A DNA stretch of 64,000 bases from [Clostridium] citroniae WAL-17108 (lineage in GTDB: Bacteria; Bacillota; Clostridia; Lachnospirales; Lachnospiraceae), in contig NZ_JH376420.1 in the NCBI RefSeq assembly GCF_000233455.1, positions 2,130,786 to 2,194,785 on the forward strand, written 5' to 3'. The notes beneath the pieces are model-generated. The model was not told the DNA's origin. It ran no database searches and worked only from the letters and a program-made list of their open reading frames with translations. Within the stretch, counting starts at the first letter, position 1, and the number at the start of each line of letters is the position of its first letter. Positions 15,806 to 24,907 of the stretch are shown one piece after another. Both the position numbers and the translations under genes were made by a program.

Positions 15806-16820
15806 TCTCCCACCTCTCATTCCTTACCGTATCATTCAGGTTCCTGACAGTATCCCTGATAATCAGTTTATTATTCAGATAGATCCTGCGGTTATCTATG
15901 ATCCCATCATCCAGCTGGCGCAGAAGCACTCTGGCCCCTTCTCTGGCAATCTGTCCCATATTACGCTCCACCGTAGTCAGGCGCATATCCGAGTACCCTG
16001 ACATATCCCAATTATCAAACCCAATGAGGGACACATCGCCAGGCACCTCAAGCCCGGCCTGTGTTATGGCGGTTCTGGCCCCGAAGGCCATCTCGTCATT
16101 AAAACAAAGCATGGCCGTAGGTTTATAGGCCAGCAGCTGACTTGCCGCAGCATATCCACTGGCATAACGGTAATTTCCACAGATAACCGGAAGGCTGTCA
16201 GGATTCATTCCATGGCGTTTCACAGAAGCGCGCCAGCCCTGCCGGCGCAGTCTGCTGGAATCCAGTTCCGGATTGCCTTCAATGATCCCAATATTCCTGT
16301 GCCCGTTCTCAATCAGGTAATCCATGGCAAGTTCCATGGCCCGTTCCTCGTCTGTTGTCACATTGGGAGCATCCACATCAACGGTACGGCAGATCACAAC
16401 CATGGGAATACCTTTACCCAGAACTTCCTGCATAAAATCCATATCCTCACTGCGCTGGGACAGAACAATGATCCCATCATAAAATGTGGGGTTTAGGGTG
16501 CCTGTATCATGCATATCAATACCCTTAACCACTACATTATATTTGCTCCCTGTAATCTGATAAACTCCTGTCAGCACATCATGCAATACAAATGGGGACG
16601 TCATCTTACTGATCGCGGAAAAATACAACCCTATGACATAGGATCTGGATTTTTTCAGATTAATGGCTGCCTGGTTCGGCACATACCCCATCTCCCTGGC
16701 AATACGAAGGATGTTCTTCTTATTCTCCGTATTCTCTGTCCCTATGCCGTTTAGCGCCCTTGATACCGTTGAATAGGATACTCCTGCCCTTTTGGCGATA
16801 TCCTTGATCGTCACTGCCAT
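15774..16820 (-). CDS. LacI-family transcriptional regulator
   Basis: A 348-residue repressor. The N-terminal helix-turn-helix and hinge are canonical ('VTIKDIAKRAGVSYSTVSRAL', 'NQAAINLKKSRS'). A periplasmic-binding-protein-like effector domain follows ('YDGIIVLSQRSED', 'TAMLCFNDEMAFGA', 'DVSLIGFDN'). It lies between the GH28 gene and the TIM-barrel gene, so it most likely controls this pectin locus by binding an oligosaccharide-derived effector. Candidate operators of LacI type occur at 21847-21864 and 22167-22180 between the divergent importer and GH105 promoters. The ribosome site before the ATG is weak. Confidence 0.93.
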   Translation of the reverse strand: MAVTIKDIAKRAGVSYSTVSRALNGIGTENTENKKNILRIAREMGYVPNQAAINLKKSRSYVIGLYFSAISKMTSPFVLHDVLTGVYQITGSKYNVVVKGIDMHDTGTLNPTFYDGIIVLSQRSEDMDFMQEVLGKGIPMVVICRTVDVDAPNVTTDEERAMELAMDYLIENGHRNIGIIEGNPELDSSRLRRQGWRASVKRHGMNPDSLPVICGNYRYASGYAAASQLLAYKPTAMLCFNDEMAFGARTAITQAGLEVPGDVSLIGFDNWDMSGYSDMRLTTVERNMGQIAREGARVLLRQLDDGIIDNRRIYLNNKLIIRDTVRNLNDTVRNERWENETEHRHEMP

Positions 16821-16855
16821 ATTAACCCCCGTTTTGATAACCCTCCGTTATCCCA

Positions 16856-18454
16856 TTATCTTTTATCTATATGTCCTATATGTTCCGTCTCAATCTCCGG
16901 CCCCAGCTGCCCCTCTATCTTCACATTCCGAAGAACCAGCTCTTCTATATTATTTGCATAGATCCCCTGGCGGCAGGTCTGCTCACTGCAGCCCTCCATC
17001 ATGGCCGGCTGTCCCTTCTGCGCCTCCGGTGTAAAGCTTATGGAGACGCGTTCCATCTCCACCTTTCCTATCTTCCGCTCAGGAAGACCGTACAGATAGG
17101 CGGCCGCCACATGGCAGTTCACCGCCTCTATATCCCGAAATGTAAGATGCTTGATCCATGGGGTCCTGTCATCCACAGGAAGCCTCTCCTTTGTCCTTAC
17201 ATACTCACTGTTTCCGTCCGGATCACAGTAATAAAAGCTGTTGATCACAAACGGCGTCTTCACTTGATCCATGTGGATACGCTCAAACAGGATACCATCC
17301 ACCACAGCATTTTTCCCTCTGCCCCTGCGGGTTTTAATGCGCAGCCCCCGGTCCGTATGCCGGAATACACAGTCCCTGACCGTCAGGTTCTTAACTCCCC
17401 CCGCCATCTCACTTCCTATGGTAACTGAACCGTGTCCGTCCCTCATGCAGCATCTTGATACAACAATGTCCTCCGAAGGTCTTTTGTAAGTGGTTCCCAT
17501 ATAAATCTTACCGGATTTGACAGCAATACAGTCATCTCCCACTGAAAAACAGATCCCTGTGATCTCCACATCCCTGCAGGACTCCGGGTCCAAACCATCT
17601 GTGTTAGGCGAGTCCTTAGGGCTCAATACCCTAAGATCCAGGAATTTTAAATGCTCTGAAAAATAAGGGTGTATATTCCAGCTGGGGCTGTTGCGCAGAG
17701 TGAGTCCCTGTATAACCACATGCTTACACCGTTCCAGAAAAACCATCCGCGGCCGAAAAGCTGTTTTCATCCTTTTGGGATCGTGCCACCAGTTTTCTTC
17801 ACCGAATCCTGCATTTCCTTCAATCACTCCCCTGCCATAGATGACGGCATTTTCTATATTAATGCCCGTGACCACTGCTGAAAACATGGGCAGAGGATCC
17901 CCCTCCCATGTTCCCAGATTGTATTCATCTTTACCATCAAAGCTTTTGATCATCCCTTTCAATACCGGGAACCTGGATCTGTCTGTATCAGCAGACAAAA
18001 CCGCCCCTTTTTCCAACTCAATCTTCACATTATCTTTTAGAAACAGTGATACAATACGGTAAGTACCTGCCGGTACCAGTACCCGGCTGTCCTTTGGGCA
18101 GGCCATGACGGCAGACTGAATAAACAGCGTGTCATCCTGTATCCCATCTCCTTTGGCACCGAAATCCCGCACATTCAGCGTCACAAATTCCCGGTCCGTT
18201 GTGAATCCTGCCTCAGCGCAAAACGCAGTATCTTCCTGTGCATCCGCTCTGTCCCCAAACGCCGCGCGCCGGATTTCCACCTTATAAAATGTCTCCGGTT
18301 CTAGATCATACAGGCTTGTTATGGTCCTTTCTGTTTCCAAAAAAAATTCCCCATTAAGGAAAATATCATAGGGTTCCAGGGTCTCGTATGCTCCTCCATC
18401 CCCTATCTCCAGCACGGCACAGCGCGCATTTTTGTAAATCACCTTTAGTTCCAT
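16856..18454 (-). CDS. Glycoside hydrolase family 28 (polygalacturonase-like)
   Basis: A 532-residue right-handed beta-helix enzyme. All GH28 active-site motifs are present: NTDG at 284-287, GDD at 306-308, GHGS at 340-343 and RIK at 372-374. The first 90 residues resemble a fibronectin-type III or Ig-like module. No signal peptide is visible, so it should act in the cytoplasm on imported oligogalacturonides or rhamnogalacturonan fragments, as exo-acting enzymes of this type do. AAAGGAG lies nine bases before the ATG. It follows the importer genes and precedes the LacI gene by 35 bases. Confidence 0.92.
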   Translation of the reverse strand: MELKVIYKNARCAVLEIGDGGAYETLEPYDIFLNGEFFLETERTITSLYDLEPETFYKVEIRRAAFGDRADAQEDTAFCAEAGFTTDREFVTLNVRDFGAKGDGIQDDTLFIQSAVMACPKDSRVLVPAGTYRIVSLFLKDNVKIELEKGAVLSADTDRSRFPVLKGMIKSFDGKDEYNLGTWEGDPLPMFSAVVTGINIENAVIYGRGVIEGNAGFGEENWWHDPKRMKTAFRPRMVFLERCKHVVIQGLTLRNSPSWNIHPYFSEHLKFLDLRVLSPKDSPNTDGLDPESCRDVEITGICFSVGDDCIAVKSGKIYMGTTYKRPSEDIVVSRCCMRDGHGSVTIGSEMAGGVKNLTVRDCVFRHTDRGLRIKTRRGRGKNAVVDGILFERIHMDQVKTPFVINSFYYCDPDGNSEYVRTKERLPVDDRTPWIKHLTFRDIEAVNCHVAAAYLYGLPERKIGKVEMERVSISFTPEAQKGQPAMMEGCSEQTCRQGIYANNIEELVLRNVKIEGQLGPEIETEHIGHIDKR

Positions 18455-18520
18455 AGATCCAGACTCCTTTCAAAATATTTTAGCACAATCCAGGCGTAAA
18501 GTATATACGGTTCATATACA

Positions 18521-18560
18521 GTAATAGCGGGGACCCCTGACCGGAGTTCCCCACTATTAC
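18521..18560. repeat. Hairpin between importer and GH28 genes
   Basis: GTAATAGcGGGG and CCCCaCTATTAC pair over 12 positions with one mismatch, with a 16-base loop. No U-run follows on the minus strand, so it may be a 3'-end stabiliser or processing signal that tunes expression of the importer relative to GH28 rather than a full terminator. Confidence 0.6.
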
Positions 18561-18562
18561 AG

Positions 18563-18621
18563 AAATTATAAGTCCGTTTTGGCACCGTTTTCACATCGGA
18601 CGTTCTGAGCAGTTATAATTT
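18563..18621. repeat. Nested inverted repeats downstream of the permease gene
   Basis: Outer arms AAATTATAA (18563-18571) and TTATAATTT (18613-18621) enclose inner arms GTCCG (18572-18576) and CGGAC (18597-18601). It lies directly after the second permease gene, next to the hairpin at 18521-18560. Confidence 0.5.
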
Positions 18622-18632
18622 TCCGATTTTTC

Positions 18633-19484
18633 TCAGCCTTTAACTCCCCCTGCGGCAATACCGTCAATAAAGGAATCCTGGGCACAGAAAAATACGATCA
18701 GGGACGGAAGTATGGAAATGAGGGACATGGCCAGGATACGATTCCACTGGAATCCCACATCGCTGTCCATGGACATGCGAAGGTATACGGAATTGGTATA
18801 CTTCTGCATATCGGAAATATAGATCAACGGTCCCTGGAAATCGTTGTTCGTCCACATGAACTGGAACAATGCGCAGGACACAAGGGACGGCTTCAGCATA
18901 GGTACGATCACATACCACAAGGTTTTTAATGTATTGCACCCGTCAATCTTCGCGGCCTCCTCCAGTTCCTTTGGCACTCCTCTCAGGAACTGGATCAGCA
19001 TGAACACAAAATATGTGTCAACTGCAAACAGCGAGGGCAGGACCAGGGGAAGGTAGGTGTTAACCCAGTTCCATTTATTAAACATGATGTACTGGGGTGC
19101 GTTCAACACTACCTGGGGCAGGAACAGGGTAGACATCAGCAGGGCAAAAAATATCTTCTTTCCTTTGAAGTCAAACCTTCCAAATCCGTATGCTGCAATC
19201 ACAGCGGAAAACACTGTAAAGATCACCTTGGGGATTACGATCTTATATGTATTGATCAGGGAAGTGATCAGGCTTATCTTGCCGCCGTAGCTTTTAAACG
19301 CATTGTTATAACCGTCAAACACAGGATTCTTGGGAATAAACCATGCGCTGGTGAATATCTCGGAATTAGTCTTAAAGGTAGCGCCCACCATCCAGATCAA
19401 CGGATATACCATAATGAAACCAACCAGGATTAAAAGAGTATAACGGATTATTGTACTGATTTTATGTTTTGTCTCTCTTGTCAT
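18633..19484 (-). CDS. Sugar ABC transporter permease (MalG-type)
   Basis: A 283-residue inner-membrane subunit with six predicted helices. The cytoplasmic EAA loop that docks to the ATPase is clear ('KELEEAAKIDGCNTLKTLWY'). The C-terminal 'FIDGIAAGGVKG' is typical of the MalG branch of carbohydrate importers. It follows the first permease by six bases and is the last gene of the importer set. No ATPase gene is present; such importers usually share a common MsmX-type ATPase encoded elsewhere. Substrate is inferred to be pectin-derived oligosaccharide. Confidence 0.93.
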   Translation of the reverse strand: MTRETKHKISTIIRYTLLILVGFIMVYPLIWMVGATFKTNSEIFTSAWFIPKNPVFDGYNNAFKSYGGKISLITSLINTYKIVIPKVIFTVFSAVIAAYGFGRFDFKGKKIFFALLMSTLFLPQVVLNAPQYIMFNKWNWVNTYLPLVLPSLFAVDTYFVFMLIQFLRGVPKELEEAAKIDGCNTLKTLWYVIVPMLKPSLVSCALFQFMWTNNDFQGPLIYISDMQKYTNSVYLRMSMDSDVGFQWNRILAMSLISILPSLIVFFCAQDSFIDGIAAGGVKG

Positions 19485-19490
19485 CAGGCC

Positions 19491-20384
19491 CTACCTTCCT
19501 TCCTCATCTGAATAATAGACCCACTTTTTCTGGCTTATGAATGCAGCCGCGGTCAAAGTCATGACAATCAGGAACAGGATCCATGCCTGGGCACTTGCCA
19601 TGCCCATCTTATGACGCAGGAATGCATTATTGTAAATCAGCATTGAAATCAGGGTCGTGGCTCCGTTCGGTCCTCCCTTTGTCACCAGGAACGGAGCGTT
19701 AAATTCCTGGAACGCCTGGCAGAGCTGTGTGATCAGGTTATAAAAGATAACCGGCGTGATCAGCGGCACAGTGATCTTAAAAAACTGAGTCCATTTTCCG
19801 GCCCCGTCAATGGAAGCAGCCTCATAGAGGTCCTCCGACACACCTTTTAATGCTGCCAGAAATATTACCATGGCAGAGCCAAACTGCCACACACGCAAAA
19901 GCACGATCACAAATAGAGCGCTGTTTGCTCCGGCCATCCAGTTGATCTTAGGACCGCCGAAAAATGTGATTACCGTGTTGATCAAACCGTCTGTATTGAA
20001 CACGGCCCTCCACAGGATAGCGATGGCAATGGAACCGCCCAGAATGGAGGGGATATAGTAAGCTGTCCTAAAAAAATTAACGCCTTTCAGCTTAAAGTTC
20101 AGAATATAGGCAATAAACAGTGCAAAGGCCAGCTTCAGGGGTACATCAAATATGGCATACTTAAAGGTAACCGCAAATGCTTTGATAATATCTTCATCAG
20201 TAAATATTTTTTCGTAATTCATGAGCCCTGTCTTTGTTATGCCGTTAAACAAGTCGTAGTTAGTGAAGCTGTAATACAGCGAAGATGCAAACGGATATAC
20301 CTTGAACAAAAGAAATCCGACCAGCCACGGGAGAATATAAATCAGGCCGATGTTCATTGCCAGGAATCCTTTCTTGTTTTTCAT
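19491..20384 (-). CDS. Sugar ABC transporter permease (MalF-type)
   Basis: A 297-residue membrane subunit with six predicted helices and an EAA loop ('DLYEAASIDGAGKWTQFFKI'). The N-terminal 'YILPWLVGFLLFKVYPFASSLYYSF' is typical of the MalF/LplB branch. GGAGG precedes the ATG at 20384. It pairs with the adjacent MalG-type subunit to form the channel, and is fed by the lipoprotein encoded upstream. The best-known relatives import rhamnogalacturonan or complex oligosaccharides, matching the GH28 and GH105 neighbours. Confidence 0.93.
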   Translation of the reverse strand: MKNKKGFLAMNIGLIYILPWLVGFLLFKVYPFASSLYYSFTNYDLFNGITKTGLMNYEKIFTDEDIIKAFAVTFKYAIFDVPLKLAFALFIAYILNFKLKGVNFFRTAYYIPSILGGSIAIAILWRAVFNTDGLINTVITFFGGPKINWMAGANSALFVIVLLRVWQFGSAMVIFLAALKGVSEDLYEAASIDGAGKWTQFFKITVPLITPVIFYNLITQLCQAFQEFNAPFLVTKGGPNGATTLISMLIYNNAFLRHKMGMASAQAWILFLIVMTLTAAAFISQKKWVYYSDEEGR

Positions 20385-20464
20385 ACGGTTACCTCCAAAT
20401 GTTCTTGTTCAAAAAGCCTTTTTGCTTTTACACAGGCAGCATGCCTGCTGCAAACCCCATACTG

Positions 20465-21814
20465 TTAGTAATTGTAACAGTCATCAATGCCTTTCATCAG
20501 ATCCTCTGCGGCTTTGGCCGAACTGATGTCGCCTGCGCTTAACTTGCCGAACACTTTATAATATACTCCGTCCGGATTGGCTTTTAAGTCATTGTGTTCA
20601 AACATGGGATCCAGGGGGAATTTGGAATATCCCAAAACCTTTTCATTGGCTTCCATAACAAGGGCGTCACCGATCCCCTTATCTTTGAGTACTGCCATCC
20701 CCTGGGCTGAACAGGGGATTCCTCGCTCAGTACCGCAAATTTCGATGCCTTCTTCATCATTTAACAGATAATTTATCAGCATAGCCGCTTCCTTCGGATG
20801 GGCTGAATTGGCGGATACTGCCAGAGCCATGGAAATCTTGGTGAAACCGCCATTGTAATCGCCAAACTTAATAAAATCACCGATCACCAGTTCCTGTCCG
20901 GGCTTATCAGTGCTCTCCACAATTGCCTTCTGAACTTTGGTAACTGCCGAATCCCACTCAAACACACCCGCATACTGGCCGTTAATAACCTTTGCATTCT
21001 TATCCAGAGAATCAGCCATATCACCCTGAAGCGTGGCAATGGTCGGGATAACATGAGCTTCCTCCAGCTTTGTCATGAAATCCATAGCTGACTGGATCTC
21101 TTCCGCCGTATACTGAAGCTCTCCATTCTCAACCCAGGGCTTCCCATATACGCTTTCCAGATAATACACCATAAAAACAGCGCGGTCATATTCCATCATG
21201 GCCAAAGGATAGTAACCCTCATTAAATGCCTTGAACTTTGCTCCCGCCTCTAAAAGAGAAGCTTCATCCACAGGAATATCACATCCAACCTCATCAAATG
21301 TGGTTTTATTCCAGTAGAACAAACGCCCTGTCATCGCTACCGGCACAGCCATCAGCTTGCCATCGGCCTTGCACTGCTCCAGACTGCCCTGGTCAAACTG
21401 TGCCAGATCCAGGACCTCACTGTAATCTTCCAGATTGGCAAAGTTGGTGCCGTTGCCGCTGTAAGAGGTAATCCAGTTCCAGTTGATCTGCATCACATCA
21501 GCAGCATTGCCTCCCTGGATTGCCAGAGACTGTTTCTCCTCCCATCCGGTCCATGCGCCATACTCGCATTCCACCTTAATATTCGGATACTTGACCATGA
21601 ATGCCTCCACAGCCTTTTCAGTGGCTTCATGCCTGGAATCGCCTCCCCACCAGCAAAACTTAAGGTTTACTTCTCCGTCTGACGCCGCACCGCTTTCAGC
21701 TGCCGCCTGACTTGTTCCCTCCTTGGAGCCGCCTCCATTCCCGCAGGCTGCAAGAGATAATACCATTGCTGCCGCCAGAGCCAGTGATACTGCCTTTTTC
21801 ATTCTTTTCTTCAT
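20465..21814 (-). CDS. Sugar-binding lipoprotein of ABC transporter
   Basis: A 449-residue extracellular solute-binding protein of family 1. The signal is lipoprotein-type: a lysine/arginine-rich start, hydrophobic core and lipobox 'LSLAACG'. The mature protein has the family pattern ('KFCWWGGDSRHEATEKAVEAF', 'NAADVMQINWNWI', 'KEAAMLINYLLNDEEG'). Start ATG 21814 is chosen for a GGGAG site seven bases upstream; in-frame codons farther upstream lack one. It is the first gene of the importer operon, preceded by a strong promoter and a long leader that contains an operator-like palindrome. Confidence 0.93.
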   Translation of the reverse strand: MKKRMKKAVSLALAAAMVLSLAACGNGGGSKEGTSQAAAESGAASDGEVNLKFCWWGGDSRHEATEKAVEAFMVKYPNIKVECEYGAWTGWEEKQSLAIQGGNAADVMQINWNWITSYSGNGTNFANLEDYSEVLDLAQFDQGSLEQCKADGKLMAVPVAMTGRLFYWNKTTFDEVGCDIPVDEASLLEAGAKFKAFNEGYYPLAMMEYDRAVFMVYYLESVYGKPWVENGELQYTAEEIQSAMDFMTKLEEAHVIPTIATLQGDMADSLDKNAKVINGQYAGVFEWDSAVTKVQKAIVESTDKPGQELVIGDFIKFGDYNGGFTKISMALAVSANSAHPKEAAMLINYLLNDEEGIEICGTERGIPCSAQGMAVLKDKGIGDALVMEANEKVLGYSKFPLDPMFEHNDLKANPDGVYYKVFGKLSAGDISSAKAAEDLMKGIDDCYNY

Positions 21815-21846
21815 TCTTTTTCTCCCTTCCATTCTTACTTTTCCAA

Positions 21847-21864
21847 TTTGCAAACCTTTGCAAA
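21847..21864. promoter_or_regulatory. LacI-type operator in the importer leader
   Basis: TTTGCAAACCTTTGCAAA is an 18-bp palindrome apart from the two central bases. It shares TTGCAAAC-TTT with the site at 22167. It lies downstream of the importer promoter, about 90 bases past the start, where a bound repressor could block elongation. A catabolite-repression site is the alternative. Confidence 0.55.
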
Positions 21865-21955
21865 TAAACTTAAAATATTATGCATATCTGCTATTTGTAA
21901 GCTATTACAATTCGATTTTTTCAAGCAAATATGCATTTTATTTTCTTGTATTTTC

Positions 21956-21984
21956 ATAGTAACACCATTTTTGTTCGATGTCAA
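21956..21984 (-). promoter_or_regulatory. Predicted promoter of the sugar importer operon
   Basis: Minus-strand TTGACA (21979-21984), a 17-base spacer and TACTAT (21956-21961). The start near 21949 gives a leader of about 135 bases before the binding-protein gene. The remainder of the 431-base divergent gap (21815-22245) is AT-rich and holds no gene. Confidence 0.7.
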
Positions 21985-22166
21985 CCGTGCATTATGTATA
22001 GTATTTTCATATATTTTTGTGCATGATTTACATTTATCTTTGTGGTGTCTTTGTGGTAATATATTTCTAAAGCTATATATTCAATTTTTTATGGAATTTG
22101 TAGTAATAATCTTTTACAACTTGGGATATTTCCGATCATTAATAGGAATATTTACCATTGATATTA

Positions 22167-22195
22167 TTGCAAACGTTTCCGCATCACATTATGAT
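22167..22195 (+). promoter_or_regulatory. Promoter of the GH105 gene with overlapping operator
   Basis: TTGCAA (22167-22172), a 17-base spacer and TATGAT (22190-22195). The -35 box is part of TTGCAAACGTTTCC, whose AAACGTTT core is a perfect palindrome of LacI/CcpA type, so binding of the local LacI protein or CcpA would occlude the promoter. Confidence 0.65.
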
Positions 22196-22245
22196 GTATT
22201 TGACTGAAGGCATATTACCGATAATTATAAAGGAGTATTTGAAAG

Positions 22246-23373
22246 ATGGAAATTCTGGATTGTTATATTGATCAATTGCTTGCACAGAGTACACCGCAAG
22301 CTCCTGTATGGAATATTGAGAACATAAAAGAAGGAAGAAAACCCAATTGGAATTACATTGATGGGTGTATGATAAATGCTGTCATTGAACTGTATTATAT
22401 AACAAAGAAACAACAGTTTCTGGATTTTGCCGATGGATTTATTGATTACTTTGTTAAGGAAGACGGATCGATCCTATCTTATAACCCCAAGGAGTATAAT
22501 CTTGATAATGTAAACGCGGGCAAAACACTCTTTGACCTTTACCATCTTACACACAGGGAAAAATACCGCCGGGCCATGGACACGGTCTACAGCCAGCTTC
22601 TTGGACAGCCGCGCACATCCACAGGCAACTTCTGGCACAAAAAAATATATCCCAATCAGATATGGCTGGACGGCCTCTATATGGCACAGCCCTTTTATAT
22701 GCAGTATGAGACAGAATATAACAGCTGCAAAAACTGTATGGACTCATATGAGCAGTTTTTAAATGTCTATCAGCTGATGCGTGATACCAGGAACGGCCTC
22801 TATTACCATGCATATGACGACTCCCGCCGGATGTTCTGGTGTGATAAGGTCACCGGGCTGTCTGATACGTTCTGGCTCAGAGCCATGGGCTGGTACGCCA
22901 TGGCCCTGATCGACACCATGGAAGTCATGCCCGACTTCATGAAGGAAGAAAAGAAACGCATGAATTCAATCTATAGGGAACTGATCGATGCCATGCTGCC
23001 CTATCAGGATGAAAATTCCGGCATGTGGTACCAGGTAGTTAACCGGGGCGGTATCCTTCCTAATTATCTGGAGGAATCCGGCTCAGCTATTTTCTCGTAT
23101 GCCATTATGAAAAGCGTCCGGCTGGGATATCTGCCTGATGAATATTACTGTTACGGTGAAAGGGCCTTCAATGGCATCTGCAAAACTTATCTTTCCGAAA
23201 AAGACGGAAAACTGCAGCTTGGGGGCATCTGTCTGGTGGCCGGTCTTGGCAACTCAGATATGCGTGAAGGGACCTTTGACTATTATATGCGCGAACCCGT
23301 GGTGGAAAATGATGCAAAAGGAATCGCGCCACTTATTCTTGCCTATATAGAAACCATGTTCCGGTCACGGTAA
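22246..23373 (+). CDS. Glycoside hydrolase family 105, unsaturated rhamnogalacturonyl hydrolase
   Basis: A 375-residue (alpha/alpha)6-barrel enzyme, related to YteR and YesR, that removes the unsaturated uronic acid from lyase-cut rhamnogalacturonan oligomers by hydrating the double bond. The catalytic-region 'NQIWLDGLYMAQPF' places the key Asp at 142. 'YYHAYDDSRRMFW', 'RAMGWYAMALID' and 'LEESGSAIFSYA' are further family motifs. No signal peptide is present, so it is cytoplasmic. AAGGAG lies ten bases before the ATG. It is divergent from the importer operon and ends at its own terminator. It fits the adjacent importer and GH28 gene as a pectin-backbone salvage set. Confidence 0.93.
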   Translation: MEILDCYIDQLLAQSTPQAPVWNIENIKEGRKPNWNYIDGCMINAVIELYYITKKQQFLDFADGFIDYFVKEDGSILSYNPKEYNLDNVNAGKTLFDLYHLTHREKYRRAMDTVYSQLLGQPRTSTGNFWHKKIYPNQIWLDGLYMAQPFYMQYETEYNSCKNCMDSYEQFLNVYQLMRDTRNGLYYHAYDDSRRMFWCDKVTGLSDTFWLRAMGWYAMALIDTMEVMPDFMKEEKKRMNSIYRELIDAMLPYQDENSGMWYQVVNRGGILPNYLEESGSAIFSYAIMKSVRLGYLPDEYYCYGERAFNGICKTYLSEKDGKLQLGGICLVAGLGNSDMREGTFDYYMREPVVENDAKGIAPLILAYIETMFRSR

Positions 23374-23399
23374 TAACTTTGCCCCGGAATAGCCGCCCT

Positions 23400-23427
23400 C
23401 AGTCCGGTCCGTGTACCGGACTGTTTT
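23400..23427 (+). terminator. Terminator of the GH105 gene
   Basis: A perfect 9-bp stem CAGTCCGGT / ACCGGACTG with a six-base loop, followed by TTTTCT on the plus strand. It separates the pectin locus from the convergent polysaccharide locus. Confidence 0.85.
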
Positions 23428-23461
23428 CTGCCCGCTGTCATACCCCCTGTCATACCCGCTG

Positions 23462-24865
23462 TCACACGCTCCCCTTTCGTTTCAGCATGACAAGGATCGT
23501 CCTGAAAATGATCTTCAGGTCCATTTCCAAATCCCACTGGTCAATATACCGGCTGTCCAGTTTTACCACCTGCTCAAAGTCCGTGATGTCGCTTCTTCCG
23601 CTGATCTGCCACAGGCCGGTGATTCCCGGCTTCATGGCCAGACGCTTTTTGTGGGCAAAGCTGTATGACTCATACTCGTCCACGGTGGGCGGCCTTGTCC
23701 CCACCAGGCTCATATCCCCTTTGAGCACATTAAAGAACTGGGGAAATTCATCCAGACTGGTCCCTCTGATAAATTGGCCAATGCCAGGAATGATCCTGGG
23801 ATCGTCATCGATCTTAAACATATTTCCACGGATCTTGTTGCGGGCCATCAGGCTTTCCTTCTGCTGCTCCGCATCCATAACCATGGAACGGAATTTATAT
23901 AACCTGAATTTGCGGCCATTTTTTCCCACCCTGATCTGGGAAAAAAGGATGGGACCCGGAGACTTCATGTATATCATGGGTCCGATCACAAGGCCCACCC
24001 CAAATGCCATCACCACCCCCATCAGACTCCCCACAATGTCCAGCATCCGTTTGCAAAACAATGATCTCGGGGGGATCTCCCGGTTATAGCAGGTTACCAC
24101 ATTTATATCGCAGATCTTTTCCAGGGTCTTCCTGGGTATGTCCTGAAGAAACTGTTCAATATAGACATGGACCACCATTCCAATGGACAGGAACTGATTG
24201 GCCAGTTCCGATTCCTGCTGGGGATCATCCGGTATGCTTAACAGGATCTCGTCCACAATATGGCCGGTTACATAATCGGTCACCTCACCCATGGAACAAC
24301 TCACCGTAATCCCCTGTATCCTCTCCCCCTTCATATTCCGGTCAGTAACCGCTAGTCCCTGGATATGAAAGACTGAAAAATCCCTGGCAGACAAACGCCC
24401 GATCAAAACTTCTGCCTGCTGTTTTGTGGCGATCACCATGATCGTCCGGGCATATTTGATTTTCTGGTATTTCCTTTTCAGGAATCTTTTTATCAGCAGA
24501 CGTTCCCCATATATAAACAGGATGCCGAGAACGAATATGGCAAAGAGGACCACTCTTGAGAAAAGCCCGCTTAACTGGAATGCAAACAGACATATGACCT
24601 CCACTGCAAAGGTTATGGTCATCTGACGGCTTACCGCGATCATTTCCTTCAGGTACCCTCTGTGAAGGATATTACTGTAGCCATCGGTCATAAATGCAAC
24701 CGATAGGGTGATGACCACCAGCAGGATCCCCAGCTGGATGTAATACGTATACAGCACCCTGTTCAGTTTATCCTGGTTCAGGATCATCATCAGAAACTGG
24801 GCCATGCCCAAAGCCAGCATATCCCCAATAATAAAATCCAGATGCTTTGTCCTTGCGTTCTTCAT
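23462..24865 (-). CDS. WbaP/CpsE-type polyprenyl-phosphate sugar-1-phosphate transferase
   Basis: A 467-residue initiating transferase that loads the first sugar phosphate onto undecaprenyl phosphate. The N-terminal part has about four hydrophobic helices (1-125), then a Rossmann-like CoA-binding-type domain (about 130-250). The catalytic bacterial sugar transferase domain follows from about 265 ('KRMLDIVGSLMGVVMA', 'SPGPILFSQIRVGKNGRKF', 'KFRSMVMDAE', 'GTSLDEFPQFFNVLKGDMSLVGTRP', 'KPGITGLWQISGRS'). It is the last gene of the long polysaccharide run. It is one of two initiating transferases in the locus; the other, at 60670, lacks the N-terminal domains. Confidence 0.95.
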   Translation of the reverse strand: MKNARTKHLDFIIGDMLALGMAQFLMMILNQDKLNRVLYTYYIQLGILLVVITLSVAFMTDGYSNILHRGYLKEMIAVSRQMTITFAVEVICLFAFQLSGLFSRVVLFAIFVLGILFIYGERLLIKRFLKRKYQKIKYARTIMVIATKQQAEVLIGRLSARDFSVFHIQGLAVTDRNMKGERIQGITVSCSMGEVTDYVTGHIVDEILLSIPDDPQQESELANQFLSIGMVVHVYIEQFLQDIPRKTLEKICDINVVTCYNREIPPRSLFCKRMLDIVGSLMGVVMAFGVGLVIGPMIYMKSPGPILFSQIRVGKNGRKFRLYKFRSMVMDAEQQKESLMARNKIRGNMFKIDDDPRIIPGIGQFIRGTSLDEFPQFFNVLKGDMSLVGTRPPTVDEYESYSFAHKKRLAMKPGITGLWQISGRSDITDFEQVVKLDSRYIDQWDLEMDLKIIFRTILVMLKRKGSV

Positions 24866-24907
24866 GGTGTTCCTTCCCCCTGTGCTCTCACTCTTTTAAC
24901 CCCCGGG

